Source: Flammula alnicola
Taxonomy: Eukaryota > Basidiomycota > Agaricomycetes > Agaricales > Strophariaceae
DNA: 33,792 nucleotides
Assembly (NCBI GenBank): GCA_015499995.1
Contig: JADNRV010000448.1
Span: forward strand, 1-33,792
Direction of reading: 5' to 3'
Below are positions 22,274-32,682 of this stretch, piece by piece. The notes under the pieces are model-generated. The model saw nothing but the letters and a program-made list of their open reading frames with translations. It was not told the origin of the DNA and searched no databases. Both the position numbers and the translations under genes were made by a program. Numbering within the stretch: position 1 is the first letter of the stretch; every line of letters begins with the position of its first letter.

Positions 22274-22396
22274 TCATGCGACGACACAGTAGGCGTTGCC
22301 GCCGGATCCACCAGTGTCCTCATTTGATGGTACCGACACATCCTCGGCAGTGGTGGTAGAGCCGAAAAAATAGTTGATGGTGGTGAAGGCGTCCAT
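22274..22396 (-). CDS. Basidiomycete mating-type pheromone precursor (40 aa, CaaX box CVVA)
   Basis: A 40-codon frame begins MDAFTTINYFFGS and ends GGSGGNAYCVVA followed directly by the stop. The MDxFTT start, the Ser/Thr/Glu-rich middle, the small-residue and aromatic stretch before the cysteine, and above all the C-terminal CVVA box are the standard features of basidiomycete lipopeptide pheromone precursors. In the known pathway, the cysteine is farnesylated, VVA is removed and the end is carboxymethylated; an acidic pair such as ED (in PSNEDTGG) marks N-terminal processing. That would leave a mature peptide of about 11 residues, DTGGSGGNAYC; the exact cleavage is inferred. There is no intron in the coding part. 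A TATAAAG box lies about 105 nt upstream (22501-22507). No pheromone receptor is visible in the window. It could belong to a B mating-type locus or be one of the extra pheromone-like genes common in mushrooms. Confidence 0.88.
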   Translation of the reverse strand: MDAFTTINYFFGSTTTAEDVSVPSNEDTGGSGGNAYCVVA

Positions 22397-23477
22397 TTCA
22401 ACAAAGTGAGGATGGGTGAGGATGAAGAGAGGCTTAGTAGGTTTCGCAGGTACGAGATTGTGATCCTGTTGAGGAAAACTTGAACGTTGACACCAGCGTC
22501 TTTATACGAAATCACCACTGGCGAGCTTCGAAATTTCACAGTCGCTAGTCATGCCTAAGTTGCGCCACAAAACAAGAGTATATTGATTCTAATTGTTCTT
22601 TGCAAGCGATATTAATCTCAGAGGCAAGAAGATTTGATACTAAGGGGGAAAAGACAATAAGGGTGACAATAAGGGGGAGACTTCGGGAGAAAATAGCATG
22701 AATTCGCTCGCATGGATTGGCGTACGCGTCTCGCAAACACAATAAGGAGCCTTGATAAGGGAGCCGGCTGATACTGGGCACGGTTGCAAGAACAAAAAGC
22801 GAGATCCGGATATGGAAGAATCGTGGGAGAACGCCCTGTTACCATGCCTTTCAACGACAAGCCACAGAAATAGAGTCCTGAATTAGGATACAGCTGCAGA
22901 CCCGAGTCGTTCCAGTGCCTATGGATGGTATAACCCATTTATGACCGAGTGAAGTGTGGTGGGGATTGAATAGCCTCGTGGCCGACGGGCGACCGGGATT
23001 CTATGTTAGCTGAATATTGACTGCTCTACGAACCTGAAGCCTGAACCTTTAGACTTCGCAGCCTAATCCACATAAGCTTTCGAGGACTTTGTTAAAGTGA
23101 ATAACAACCCGAACTAATCCTCATATAAGAGGAGAGGAAGGCACGGAGTATACAAGGGTATACACTGGGTCGCCAGAATTGTCGACGAGGTCAAGCAGGT
23201 GGTCGCAGATCGTTTTTGGGAGAATTGGTGCAAATATACGGGATGTAGAGATATATGTGATGGTGAAGTGGAGGAGAAAGGGCAGGATCCACAAATCTAA
23301 CCGATGGTCTTGTACTCTCAGTCAACAAAGGGAGCTCCTCATTAGGAAAGGTGACCGTGACCTGCGTTACCGAGGTGTATCGTGACAACTCGATCACGTG
23401 ATCCGACGCGTTAAGAGAATTTGAACCATGGCCTGATTTGGAACTACCCACTTTCTCGAATCCGCCACCATCCCACT
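22397..23477. other. Divergent intergenic region, pheromone gene and GBD/FH3 gene
   Basis: About 1.1 kb lies between the two divergent starts. ACAATAAGG occurs three times on the plus strand (22654, 22666 and 22739), and ACAAAG lies right beside the pheromone start (about 22398-22406). These resemble the HMG-box binding cores found in fungal pheromone-responsive promoters. No coding sequence is supported. Confidence 0.45.
22501..22507 (-). promoter_or_regulatory. TATA box of the pheromone gene
   Basis: Read on the minus strand this is GTATAAA followed by G, about 105 nt before the start codon at 22396. It is the only TATA-like site in the near upstream region. Assigned by position and pattern only. 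Confidence 0.45.
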
Positions 23478-25719
23478 ATGTTCAAGGGCATCCTCCCATC
23501 TAGACGAGTTCCCTCTGGGGACTTTATGATTATAACGAACTTGGTCGATAATCAAGGAAAGGAGAACCAACCAAATTTGCCTAGGCAGGCTCAGATTCCT
23601 GCCACCAAAGCACGAAGCGTCAGTAAGGGGTTCATGCAGACGAGCGAGAGGAAGAAAAAATCCGACATGAAAAAATCCAAGGAAGCCCCGGTTTTGGATA
23701 CACCTATTTCTGGTGAAGCATTTGACAAGCTTTTGGTGAGCTGCGCAGAAATACGACGTTGTCGATGACTAGTAACCGCGGCTGCACTGGCAGGATGATC
23801 TCCAAATTCCTTCAACTTTGAGACCGAAGCTCTACGGAATGGACGCGTCAGTTAAAGCTGCTATGATAAAATCTTCGCAGACCATGGCTGTTAGCCCACT
23901 TCCAGAAACCACTACCCCGACTACTCCACAAAGCAAGGGCGTTCGGAAAGCACACAGCACGGACTCCATGAACAGCCCTCGGCATCCAACTTTGGCTTCG
24001 CTGGTTAATGATACCTCGGAACTTCCTTATCCCGGCCTCGCCTCGCCGTACGTTTCAGCGCACAATTCACCCTATCTTGCTTCTCCGCAACGAAAAGCCA
24101 GCACCACTCATTCACGCGGTCTGTCGTTCGACGCCCAACGGCTATTTTCCAAGAGCCAGGTCAACCTTTCGCAAAGCTCCTCCACCTTGGACCTCACAGC
24201 TGGCAGTAAATTAGTCAAGGAGAAGGGCGCTCTTCTCACGAAGAACCTTTCTCCTACAAAATTCTGCAGCATCCTCACCAGCACTTCCAGCACACAATTG
24301 GACGTAGAAGACTTGAAGAAGCTGAGACTACTCCTGCGAAACGAAAGTGCTTCGTATGTTATTTATTCTCGTCCTCTATTCTCGGCTGACGATTGGCATA
24401 GGTGGTCTGAGGAGTTCTTAAAATTAGGAGGGTACTCGGCCCTACTGACGAGGTTGAATGAGATCCTCGAGGTCGAATGGAGGTAATTGTACGAACCGTA
24501 AATTTATTCTCAATGTCTTACATCTTGCCTAGGGAGGAACAACATGACGATCAGGTTTTACACGAATTACTTCGGTGCTTCAAAGCTCTTTCTACGTCTT
24601 CCATCGGATGCTTCGCCCTTCGCAGCTCCTGCCCAACACCCTTCGTTCAGCTTGTGGCCCTTCTTTACTCGGACAAGAAGCCAGGCGAGATCGCCACCCG
24701 TCAACTTATCGTCGAACTCCTTCTCCTCCTCTTCGATTTATATCCTCCGTCGTCTCTTCCCTCCAGCAATAAAATCAGCAACAATGGGTCCTTACTGTCT
24801 GCGCATTCTCGTCCCCGAGAAGCATGGCAGAGTCAGACCTCGCTTGTCACTTCGAACCTCATCACCCTTCCACCACCCCACAAGAACTTCTTTTCTCTCA
24901 TTCGCGCTTTGCTGCTAACCCCTGCGCCGCCTCCATCTGAGTCGCCTGGCGCGCCAGTCTCGCCACATGCTTTCATTGAATCATTGCATCTGCCCAGAAT
25001 ATACAAGACATACCTCCAGGAGCTATCTGATGTTTGCAGAGACTACTTCTGGGTGTTCTGCCACCCAAATAACACCATTTGGCTCTTGTCGGAGACAAAC
25101 GAGAACAATGTCGAGAAGCCGAGGGCACCGGGTGGGATGACAGGTGGTGTAGAGTTCGAGGCTATGGGGTACTTCGTAAGTTTATCTTTACCTTCCTTAA
25201 ACATTGACTTAAAAGTGTTTTGGGTGTCTAGACGAGTCAGCTGAAGCTCGTCAATGCGATCTCGAAATCCGTAGAGGCTCTCAACATGCCCAAAGAACAT
25301 GAGCATTCCGCATATCGGTTCCACACAGACCTCTTCCTCTCAGGCTTCGAACGCATCATCCTCGTAAGCATGCAGTTTTTTATCATCCTATTTCTTCCAT
25401 GCAAATGTTCCTTGTACGTCCTCAGATCTCACGCAAGGCATCGACAACATATTACCCAACACTCCATCTCGAGCTCGCGAGATATATCGCGTATGCCACA
25501 CGTGCAGGCTACGAACTGCCTTACACAGTCGCGCGTCTCATTGGGATCCCACCAGCCGGGCACGCGAAGAACCCGAACCTCCACTCCGGTTCCGCCTCTG
25601 CAACCAATTCAGGAAGGAACACACCCGTCCGCCCGCCTCTAACCCCAAACAGGCGTCCTCCTAGTGATGCGCCTGCCCTGCCATCCCCCCGCAGAGTCGA
25701 GCCAATCAAGTTTGATTGA
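23478..25719 (+). CDS. Formin-type GBD/FH3 armadillo protein without formin FH2 domain (655 aa)
   Basis: Six exons: 23478-23735, 23794-24353, 24402-24482, 24533-25175, 25232-25363, 25426-25719. A basic, disordered N-terminus leads into LLDDLQIPSTLRPKLYGMD and then ASVKAAMIKSS. This matches the start of the GTPase-binding domain of diaphanous-type formins (acidic pair, IP, LR, SVK). After a long Ser/Thr/Pro-rich insert the FH3-like armadillo region follows: the segment LLRNESASWSEEFLKLGG, then the LHELLRCFKALSTSSIGCFAL core and helical repeats up to about residue 560. The C-terminus is proline-rich, and the protein ends VEPIKFD with no FH1 or FH2 domain. It may bind a Rho-type GTPase at polarity sites without nucleating actin itself; this is inference from domain content. 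The start codon was chosen because it is the first ATG in the frame. Confidence 0.85.
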
Positions 25720-25960
25720 TCGAAGAAAATGCAGGCCATCACGAAGAAGTCACGAAGAAGAAATGAGGGGTGTACTATTTTATTTATTTAACGAAATTAT
25801 CTGACGACACAACTGAATGAATTGAATGAATGCTTTCTTCTTTGAATGACTACCTATATATTATTGCTTTGCCCATACCCTGTCGATACAATCATCTTTC
25901 GTCCGTTTCTCTCAGTGTTCTCCCTACTTCCCAATATTCCGACGCTCGATACTGTACTTT

Positions 25961-26033
25961 GCTCTCCACGGACCACAACCCCAACATTATGATTTACACA
26001 ACCGCGATCCGCGACGTAGGCTAGACCTCTCGT
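25961..26033. repeat. Diverged direct repeat, copy 1
   Basis: Copy 1 shares the ordered blocks ACCACAACC, GATTTACACAAC, GCGATCCGCGA and CTAGACC with 26431-26521. The copies differ by small insertions and substitutions, so the duplication is not recent. Function and origin are unknown. Confidence 0.6.
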
Positions 26034-26430
26034 GACGAATGTACATATGTACATAGAATAGTGAACAAGCTTTTACTTTACGCGCGTACTCGGTACATAC
26101 ATCTGACACATTCTTGCGATATTGCAATTGCAAATTTCCGTGGAGTAAAAACACTATTTGTCCGAATATACGTCTTCAGATGTCGTCTCCAGATGTCGTC
26201 TCCAGATGTCTCCTGCGACGAGTCATGATCATCTGCTTTGCCGCTGCCTCAGGAGTCAGTCAGTAGGTGCAATCAACGCCCCCGCAAAATGTGAGCTGGG
26301 CGATGGATCCAGAGAGCGAGTAGTCAACTCAAGCTTACAGTGGCTGGATGAATGAATGCCTTTCGTTACTCTCAAAATATCCCTTCCTCGGTACTCCGCG
26401 TACTTTAGTCTGTAGTCGGTGGTTACAGGG

Positions 26431-26521
26431 GCTCTGCAGACCACAACCGACAACCCCCAATCCTCGGCAATACGATTTACACAACTGCGATCCGCGATGA
26501 CGGCCTAGACCGACCCCTCGT
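26431..26521. repeat. Diverged direct repeat, copy 2
   Basis: Second copy of the unit at 25961-26033, about 470 bp away in the same orientation. It is longer by about 18 bp because of small insertions around the shared blocks. Confidence 0.6.
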
Positions 26522-26794
26522 ACTTAGAGATCATAAACCGTGATTGGAACATATTCCGGAAGACTCCTCGAAATTTCGGCTGGTAGATTTATTCAAGAAG
26601 CATGTGTTTTGTGAGGAATTGCTGGTGACAATAGGTGTCAATCTCTCTCAATTTTCAAGCGCGCTCCGCGAAGTTTGAACATCACTAAGCATGTTATATA
26701 GGTATCAGTTAGGTATCACGTCCAGTAAATGTTCCTCGGACAAAAATCATATCTTACAAAATCCTCCTGTGAAAAAATGATATCTTCAGGTCTT

Positions 26795-29573
26795 TTATTC
26801 CGCCTGAATCTCAGCTTTGATAATCTCCGCCAGGTGTTCAGCACTGGCCAATACAGCACCAGCCTGCAATTGAGCAATCAGCATGAGAATTTTCTATAAC
26901 GCCAAAAAAAAATACGTACAGTATGGCCTGAAACGATTTCGGGGAAAATCGACGCGTCGCAGACCCTCAACCCCTTGACACCATACACGCGGAGCTTGGA
27001 ATCAACGACACCGCCGTCCTCAAGTGGCGCCATGCGGCAGGAGCTTGCGGGGTGGTACAAGGTCTCCACGCGCTCGCGGATGATGTCCTCTAGCTCCTCG
27101 TCCGTCTTTTTGTGCATGCTGTTGTCGAGGAGGGGGCTAGGGTCATTAAGGTCGAGCCTGGATGCAAGGGCCTCCTGTTTGCTGACATTGAGGATGAGCT
27201 TCATGCCACGCCTGAGTTTCGCGACGTCCTCGGGGGCACTCAGGTAACTGGGATGGAAAGAAAGTAAGCCTGGATGGAAATAAAGGGTTTGGGCATTGAT
27301 ATGCGCACTTGGGATCCATAGCTGGATCATCCCATGGATCTGCCGATTTCAAACGAAGAGTGCCTCTGCTCATAGGCCTATGACTTGCTTTAGACATATT
27401 CAAACATCAAGGACGTAATTCTTACCGCAGTAGGCATACATGAATCGAAAACGTGTGCATTGGGAACATGTAAGCACCATGATCCTGGTAGACAGATCAG
27501 TTTTGGGCATACAATATAACAGAGATTCCAAGGTTCTCGAACCTTGTATGCGACGGGTGTGGTGAAAATCTCCAAATCGGGGCTATCTGCAGCTGAAGTA
27601 CTGTCTTGAATCTTCTCCGGGAAATCGGCCGCAGGGAACAAAAGCGGGTCATCGGCGCGTAAGAAAGCTGCAGCTTCTCCGAACTAGCAGTAACCATCGT
27701 CGGTAAGTTCACTGCAACGTAAGAAATTAAAATAAAACGAACGTTCGAAGCTAGAGGTCCTTTGCGCATGGTGAAGTATTGAACAGCAGAAGCCACCAGT
27801 TTGAGGGCCTCGATAGGACCGTTGGGCTTGAAGTGTTTCGGCGAATCGTTGAATTTGTTCTTGAAGTAGAGGTCGACGACGGGGTGGTCGATGAGGTTCG
27901 AGCCGACTCCTTCAAGGTTTTGTACAACTGGGATCTTGAACTGTTTCAGCTGTTCAGCGGGACCTATCCCTGAGAGCAAAAGAATCTAGAACACCATAAA
28001 TCAGTATCCAATGTTCGTTCGTTGGTAGATGTGTTGTTACGTGAGGAGAGTGTACTGCTCCAGCTCTAGTTAATGAGGGTACAAGTTAAAGTAAGGACCA
28101 AACATGACAGGAGTAATTCTACTTACGCGATGATAACATCTCGCTTTGAACGTGCTGTGAAGCGTGGTCCATCCTTCGACTTTGCGAACTCGACACCTGT
28201 TGCCTTGACTTCGTCGCCCACTTTCTCGGTCAAGACCTTGGTGACCTGAGCGTGCAAGACCACTTTGAGGTTTGGCCTGGCCAGAACGTCGTCTGTGAGG
28301 TACGCAGATTCGGATGACACTCGTGTACGCGTCTCGTCCATGTATGTCACTAGGCACCGGAATAAATTTCCTGCTTTCCTCGAAATACACTTGACTTACT
28401 GATCTGAAAGAGAATATCAGCTTGTGATCAAAATGCAAGGCGTATACGGTGCTTACCCTATTTACGCCACGCGTACCGAGTGCAGTGTTGAAATCGGCGT
28501 TGAACGGGATACCGACCTGCGTACAGGCTTTGATGAAGTCCTTGGAGCCTTCAGAGATGGTGCTATAGTACCCCACGCGCATGGGCCCATCCTTTCCTTT
28601 GGCCTTGCTGTCAACGTCTGGGTAGTTAGGATTGTCCTCGTATTTTTCGAACTTAGTGAAGTAGCTAGTAACGGGTCAATTTAGTTGATATATTGAATGA
28701 AGACGGGACGGTCGCATAACGTACCGACTGAAGTTCTTCCATGCCCAAGCCTCATCCTTAGCAATGTCACCCCATTGATCAAAATCTCCTGGAGCACCGT
28801 ATTGCGCCCTGTGGAAAAGGTTTAGTCATAAAATCTTCGCGCTGGGATAATTACACACATTTGAGCGTTAACTGCAGAGCCTGGAGTTTTTATTGAAGAT
28901 CAGCTTGTTTAAACGAAAGAAATAACCCTACAGCCTCCTAGCATTTTGCCTAGGTACCGAAAGGGCATCAGCGACGAAAGATATACAAGAAAAGGGAGTC
29001 TTACCTCTTGGCCAGTATTTCTTCTTTCCCTGAGCGTTCGCTTGCGGTTCCGTGTAAAGATTGAATATATGCCTTCCGTTAAACAACTGGGAGTATGCCA
29101 CAGGAATACGCGTGAAAATAAGGCTCTTGCCACTAATGTACAACATAAGCACACAGTGTATTTCCAATATATAGCCCGTTGCGCACGACATACCTGACAC
29201 CCGACTCCAGGAGGAGTACTTTAACGGAAGGGTCCTCTGATAGACGCGCAGCAAGGACGCATCCTGCGGTGCCTAAACAAGAAACCCTGCATAAGAACAC
29301 AGTCGAAAAGAAATGCTAGAAGAACATACCTCCACCGACAATGATTATATCGTACTCCTCTGAGTCTCCGAGTTTAGCTGGGTTGGTGATGAACTTCTTG
29401 TTGGTTCCGGCGAACAGTTGGCGAAGGAGAAGACCCATTGTAACGGCAGATATCCAGAGAACCTTGGTTGAAGATTGTCCGAATTTTCCTGCTCGTGCGC
29501 GGGCGAGAGCTGCAAGCGTTATCCCTGCAAGAACGAGAACAGAAGACTTCCAGCTAGGAAAAAGGGAAGACAT
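26795..29573 (-). CDS. Membrane-anchored GMC (FAD-dependent) oxidoreductase (643 aa)
   Basis: Sixteen exons on the minus strand: 29573-29330, 29272-29194, 29132-29005, 28949-28932, 28880-28859, 28808-28725, 28664-28457, 28403-28400, 28349-28127, 28065-28041, 27985-27743, 27683-27543, 27484-27426, 27365-27309, 27247-26920, 26863-26795. Two hydrophobic segments (about 10-25 and 38-54) make an N-terminal anchor. The FAD-binding motif [19 protein letters not shown] follows at about residue 74. Further GMC signatures are RGKMLGGCSAVNAQM and [18 protein letters not shown]. The C-terminal catalytic region has [30 protein letters not shown] and SGHTAGAVLAS, which supply the two expected active-site histidines. 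The family oxidises alcohols or sugars with oxygen or another acceptor; the substrate cannot be told. Exon 8 is only 4 nt (ATCA) and exons 4, 5 and 10 are 18-25 nt, yet the joined frame matches the family throughout. Confidence 0.92.
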
Positions 29574-30633
29574 GCAGGAAATAGTTTATATGTGGGTCCC
29601 TGTGGGACTAATGATATTTAAGGCTAGCATGATGCAGAAGAGCGAAATCACATTCATGTGGGAGTTGGTCATATGGATGTTGGCCTGGGAAATACCATTT
29701 CGTAACGTTGATCAGTCCTCCTCCAACATGTCGGACTCGGATATCACTCTCTAGGCTCAAGCTAGGCTCGCTCAGGGGGGCTACAATTATCGCGGGCCCC
29801 GAGACGGCGCCCTTTCAGAAGTTGGAACTTGGCAATGTAACATACAGGAAGGCGACTGGGCGTTCAACGGCTGGCACCAATGATCCAGGTACAGCCTCAG
29901 CTCTCTTGCTGTATTGTATTCTCTCTCGGATAACGACATGAATTTGTATGTAACGTTCCCCAACAAACCCACCAGCAAACAACAATAACCGTCGACCTCT
30001 ACCCCATAGGGCCTATATGTACCCCGCATTCACCCGCCGCTTTATTGTGTCTTTCAATTTTGTTTTCAAATTGAAATTGCACTTACGGAAATTCATGTTG
30101 ATCCGAGCAGCCTTCAAATTAACTTTTTTTCATACCAATACCAAGTACGCGCCCACGTCAAGCCTTATGCCAATCAGGGAGGATGGAGCCCTTCTTGATC
30201 GTGAAAGCAGTGTCAGCGTCAAATCCTCCCATGGCTGCCACACTGAGTGCACAGATCGTTATCACACTTTTTTGGTTAACATCCTCGTACTGTGGCCTGA
30301 ATATGCGTCGCCTCGGAGTTAACCACTGCAAACAACGCGTGTTTCGAGAAACAGTATAACCTGCATCCTTTTGGCGCCCGTTGGCGCCCATAGACAATAC
30401 CTTCAGGGCTTCAGAATTAACCTTGTCCGATCATTGTGACATGCTTCGAGTTCCCGTCATCATGGATTTAGCACCTTATCTCCACCCTCCAGCCCGGTTG
30501 AAAGCAGCCAAGGGTCTTATCTACCGCAGTCCTCTGCATTCATACACTGCCTTGGCAATGACTCTTCGATTGCCATATAAACGACTCGAGTGCTCTCAAA
30601 GGACAGTCAATTCACCCTAGTATGGAATAAAAT
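29574..30633. other. Divergent intergenic region, GMC and seven-helix protein genes
   Basis: About 1.06 kb between divergent start codons. A TATAAA lies only about 20 nt before the GMC start (about 29586-29592). Short frames occur on both strands, including a 79-codon one on the minus strand (30158-30397), but none has a recognisable domain. Confidence 0.45.
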
Positions 30634-32370
30634 ATGCCGTCATGCCTCGCGTACTCATTCCCTGTCTCCACCAACCAGTCTCTTGGGACAGAACTCACCC
30701 AAACCCTTTTCTTGTCTTTTCACCTGAAGCCCGATCCCTCTCTGTTGGATCAGAGTTCTTTTCTTTCGGCCTTGTACTGTGCAGCGGATACTGCCCAGCA
30801 GTGTTTTGGGATATGTCCCAATGCCGACCTCGCTGGTGAGTTGCTTATATTCTACGCTTGTCGTACGCGAAAACAGACCTGACTTGCCCCTTCATCAGGT
30901 GTTGGTGTTCGAGCCGCATTTTGGATGTCGAGCATTTTACAAGGTATGCTTTCGCATCTGGGTTGATGGTTGTACTTGTCCTAAAACTCCTTGATATGAA
31001 GCTATCCTCGTAGCAGTTTCTCCTGAAGACTCTACACAAGGAGGTGTGTAGTATACATTTACTTATCGGACTACTAGCTGAGGAACTCATATACGTCTTC
31101 TTCCAGCGTGGACCGCGGTCATCCTGACAGCCTCTGTTACGATACCCGCCTTCATCCAAAAACGACAACAGCTTCTTTCCGTTTACCATGCAACGCTGGT
31201 TCTCAACTTTGCCACCTTTTCTTCGGTCGTTTCTCTAGCTGTTGCACCAATGTGCACTGTCTGGAGGCAAGGATCGGAAGACGAGCTCGACAGTGCACTG
31301 CAAAACGATGCACATCCAGAGATTGAAGTCGCTATATATGGGGAAGAAGGCGAGCCAATAAAGGTTGATGCATCCGAGCCTCTGTCCAATCTACCCAGGC
31401 GGAAAGTGCATCGGCATCGCCTTATTCTGTCGCTGGCACTGCTCATGCAGGTGAGTCAAAGTCAAACCTTCCTCCCTATCAACCGTCCAAAGAAACTTAC
31501 CTCTTAACCCCCTTCTAGGTCGCTTTACAATGGACCTGGGCAATTATACTATTCACTGACCCCGAGTACGCTCAGAAGGCGTGCAATCCCGACACCATCG
31601 TGTTGCTGTTCGGAAAACCTTTCGCGACAAGGACGATCAACCACGGCCTCTTTGTGGTCTGGCCGATGTGGCTCCTCTTCAACGTATTAATTACATTGGT
31701 GTGGGGCGTGCTGTTGGTTTATAACAGTTCTCCTTCGGTACACCCTGTGCTATCACGCCACCCCTCGCGCAGCGTGGATCTGCCGTCGACGTGGCAGCCT
31801 TCATTTCCTATTGATAAAGGTCGGATCATGGTGCTTATGGGCAATATCATGGCCTTTTTGATCTCTGTGCTATTCCTGGTATCTTCTGAGGTTCAGGTTG
31901 CCAAGAACTGCGTTCTCGGCGGCGAGAATACGTCCTGGTCATTTGGGTGCGTTGTCCCTTTCTTTCAATTTGGACAAATATAGAAATTCATGGTTTTCGC
32001 TTATTTGATAGCCAAGTCGCTGCGCTCCTCGTTGCGTGCGTAACCATTTATCTATAACCAACCATATGCATCTGCTGACATCGTCTAACGTAGATTGGCA
32101 CCAGCTTGGTCCATTTTCGCTGCAATACAAAGGAACAAGAGAAGCGATTCAATAAATGCCGACGACATAGAGATTAGTCTGCCGAAAGATCGCAGAAGCG
32201 CATCGCCTTATACGCCTACTGATGGAACCAGGACGCCAGTGAACGAGGCGCCGGACGACTCTCATGCGAAGAATTCTATCGTCGAGGAACCTATCGATCC
32301 ACAATTCCTTGGTGTGCCTCGGGACCCCTGTCGGCATCGTACATTGCGCAAAGGAGATTCGGTGCAATAG
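30634..32370 (+). CDS. Seven-helix membrane protein of an unnamed basidiomycete family (453 aa)
   Basis: Seven exons: 30634-30835, 30899-30943, 31002-31043, 31107-31450, 31519-31946, 32012-32035, 32094-32370. The N-terminus has a short Cys-containing segment ending CFGICPNADLAGVGVR, a motif I associate with a common agaricomycete membrane-protein family of unknown role. About seven hydrophobic helices follow: AAFWMSSILQAILVAV, AVILTASVTIPAFI, LVLNFATFSSVVSLAVA, LILSLALLMQVALQWTWAI, LFVVWPMWLLFNVLITLVWG, IMVLMGNIMAFLISVLFLV, and VAALLVALAPAWSIFAAI. A polar loop of about 55 residues separates helices 3 and 4, and a charged Ser/Pro-rich tail of about 75 residues ends the protein. The seven-helix plan recalls a receptor, but it does not look like the STE3 pheromone receptors I know. 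The start is the first ATG in frame and is less certain than the rest. Confidence 0.82.
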
Positions 32371-32682
32371 CAAGACTGTTTTTAGAGATGCTCCTTGGTA
32401 TTTCCGACAATCATTAAGGTTAGACGTCAGACTGCAGCTGCATGTAGCACTGCCACGTTGCACATTGGAAGCTTCTTTCTTTCATTTATGCTTCATCTTC
32501 ACGCAGAACCTAATCGATGGCAGTGTCGATATGTAGAACTTGAAGTAACATCCAATGTCTAGGGTAAACACAGCATGTATGTATCTTGTAAGTTTATGTA
32601 GCAATAGCGATATGATACAATTCCCACTGGGCAATAATGATAATAGTACGACCGCATGCTGCCAATTTTTAAAGCTTAGTCC

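Larger units (their letters stand above)
25720..26794. other. Tail-to-tail intergenic region with a diverged direct duplication
   Basis: The genes on both sides end here. Positions 25961-26033 and 26431-26521 are related direct copies sharing ACCACAACC, ATTTACACAAC, GCGATCCGCGA and CTAGACC. Weaker similarity begins further upstream of each copy, at the shared GAATGAATGC near 25823 and 26348. A 13-bp tandem repeat (AGATGTCGTCTCC, about two and a half copies) lies at about 26178-26211. No gene is supported. Confidence 0.55.

Noticed and set aside
22085..22327. Plus-strand frame with an internal CVVL near its start as a second pheromone gene
   Set aside because: The Cys-Val-Val-Leu is not followed by a stop; the frame goes on through an ATG/GAT-rich simple repeat.
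21897..22539. Minus-strand frames around the pheromone gene as a larger protein gene
   Set aside because: They overlap the pheromone frame in other phases, are low in complexity and contain no domain. The 40-codon CaaX frame explains the region better.
31600..31983. Hydrophobic frame as a STE3 pheromone receptor paired with the pheromone gene
   Set aside because: Once spliced, the full protein has seven helices but lacks the sequence features I know from STE3 receptors and has the N-terminal motif of another basidiomycete family.
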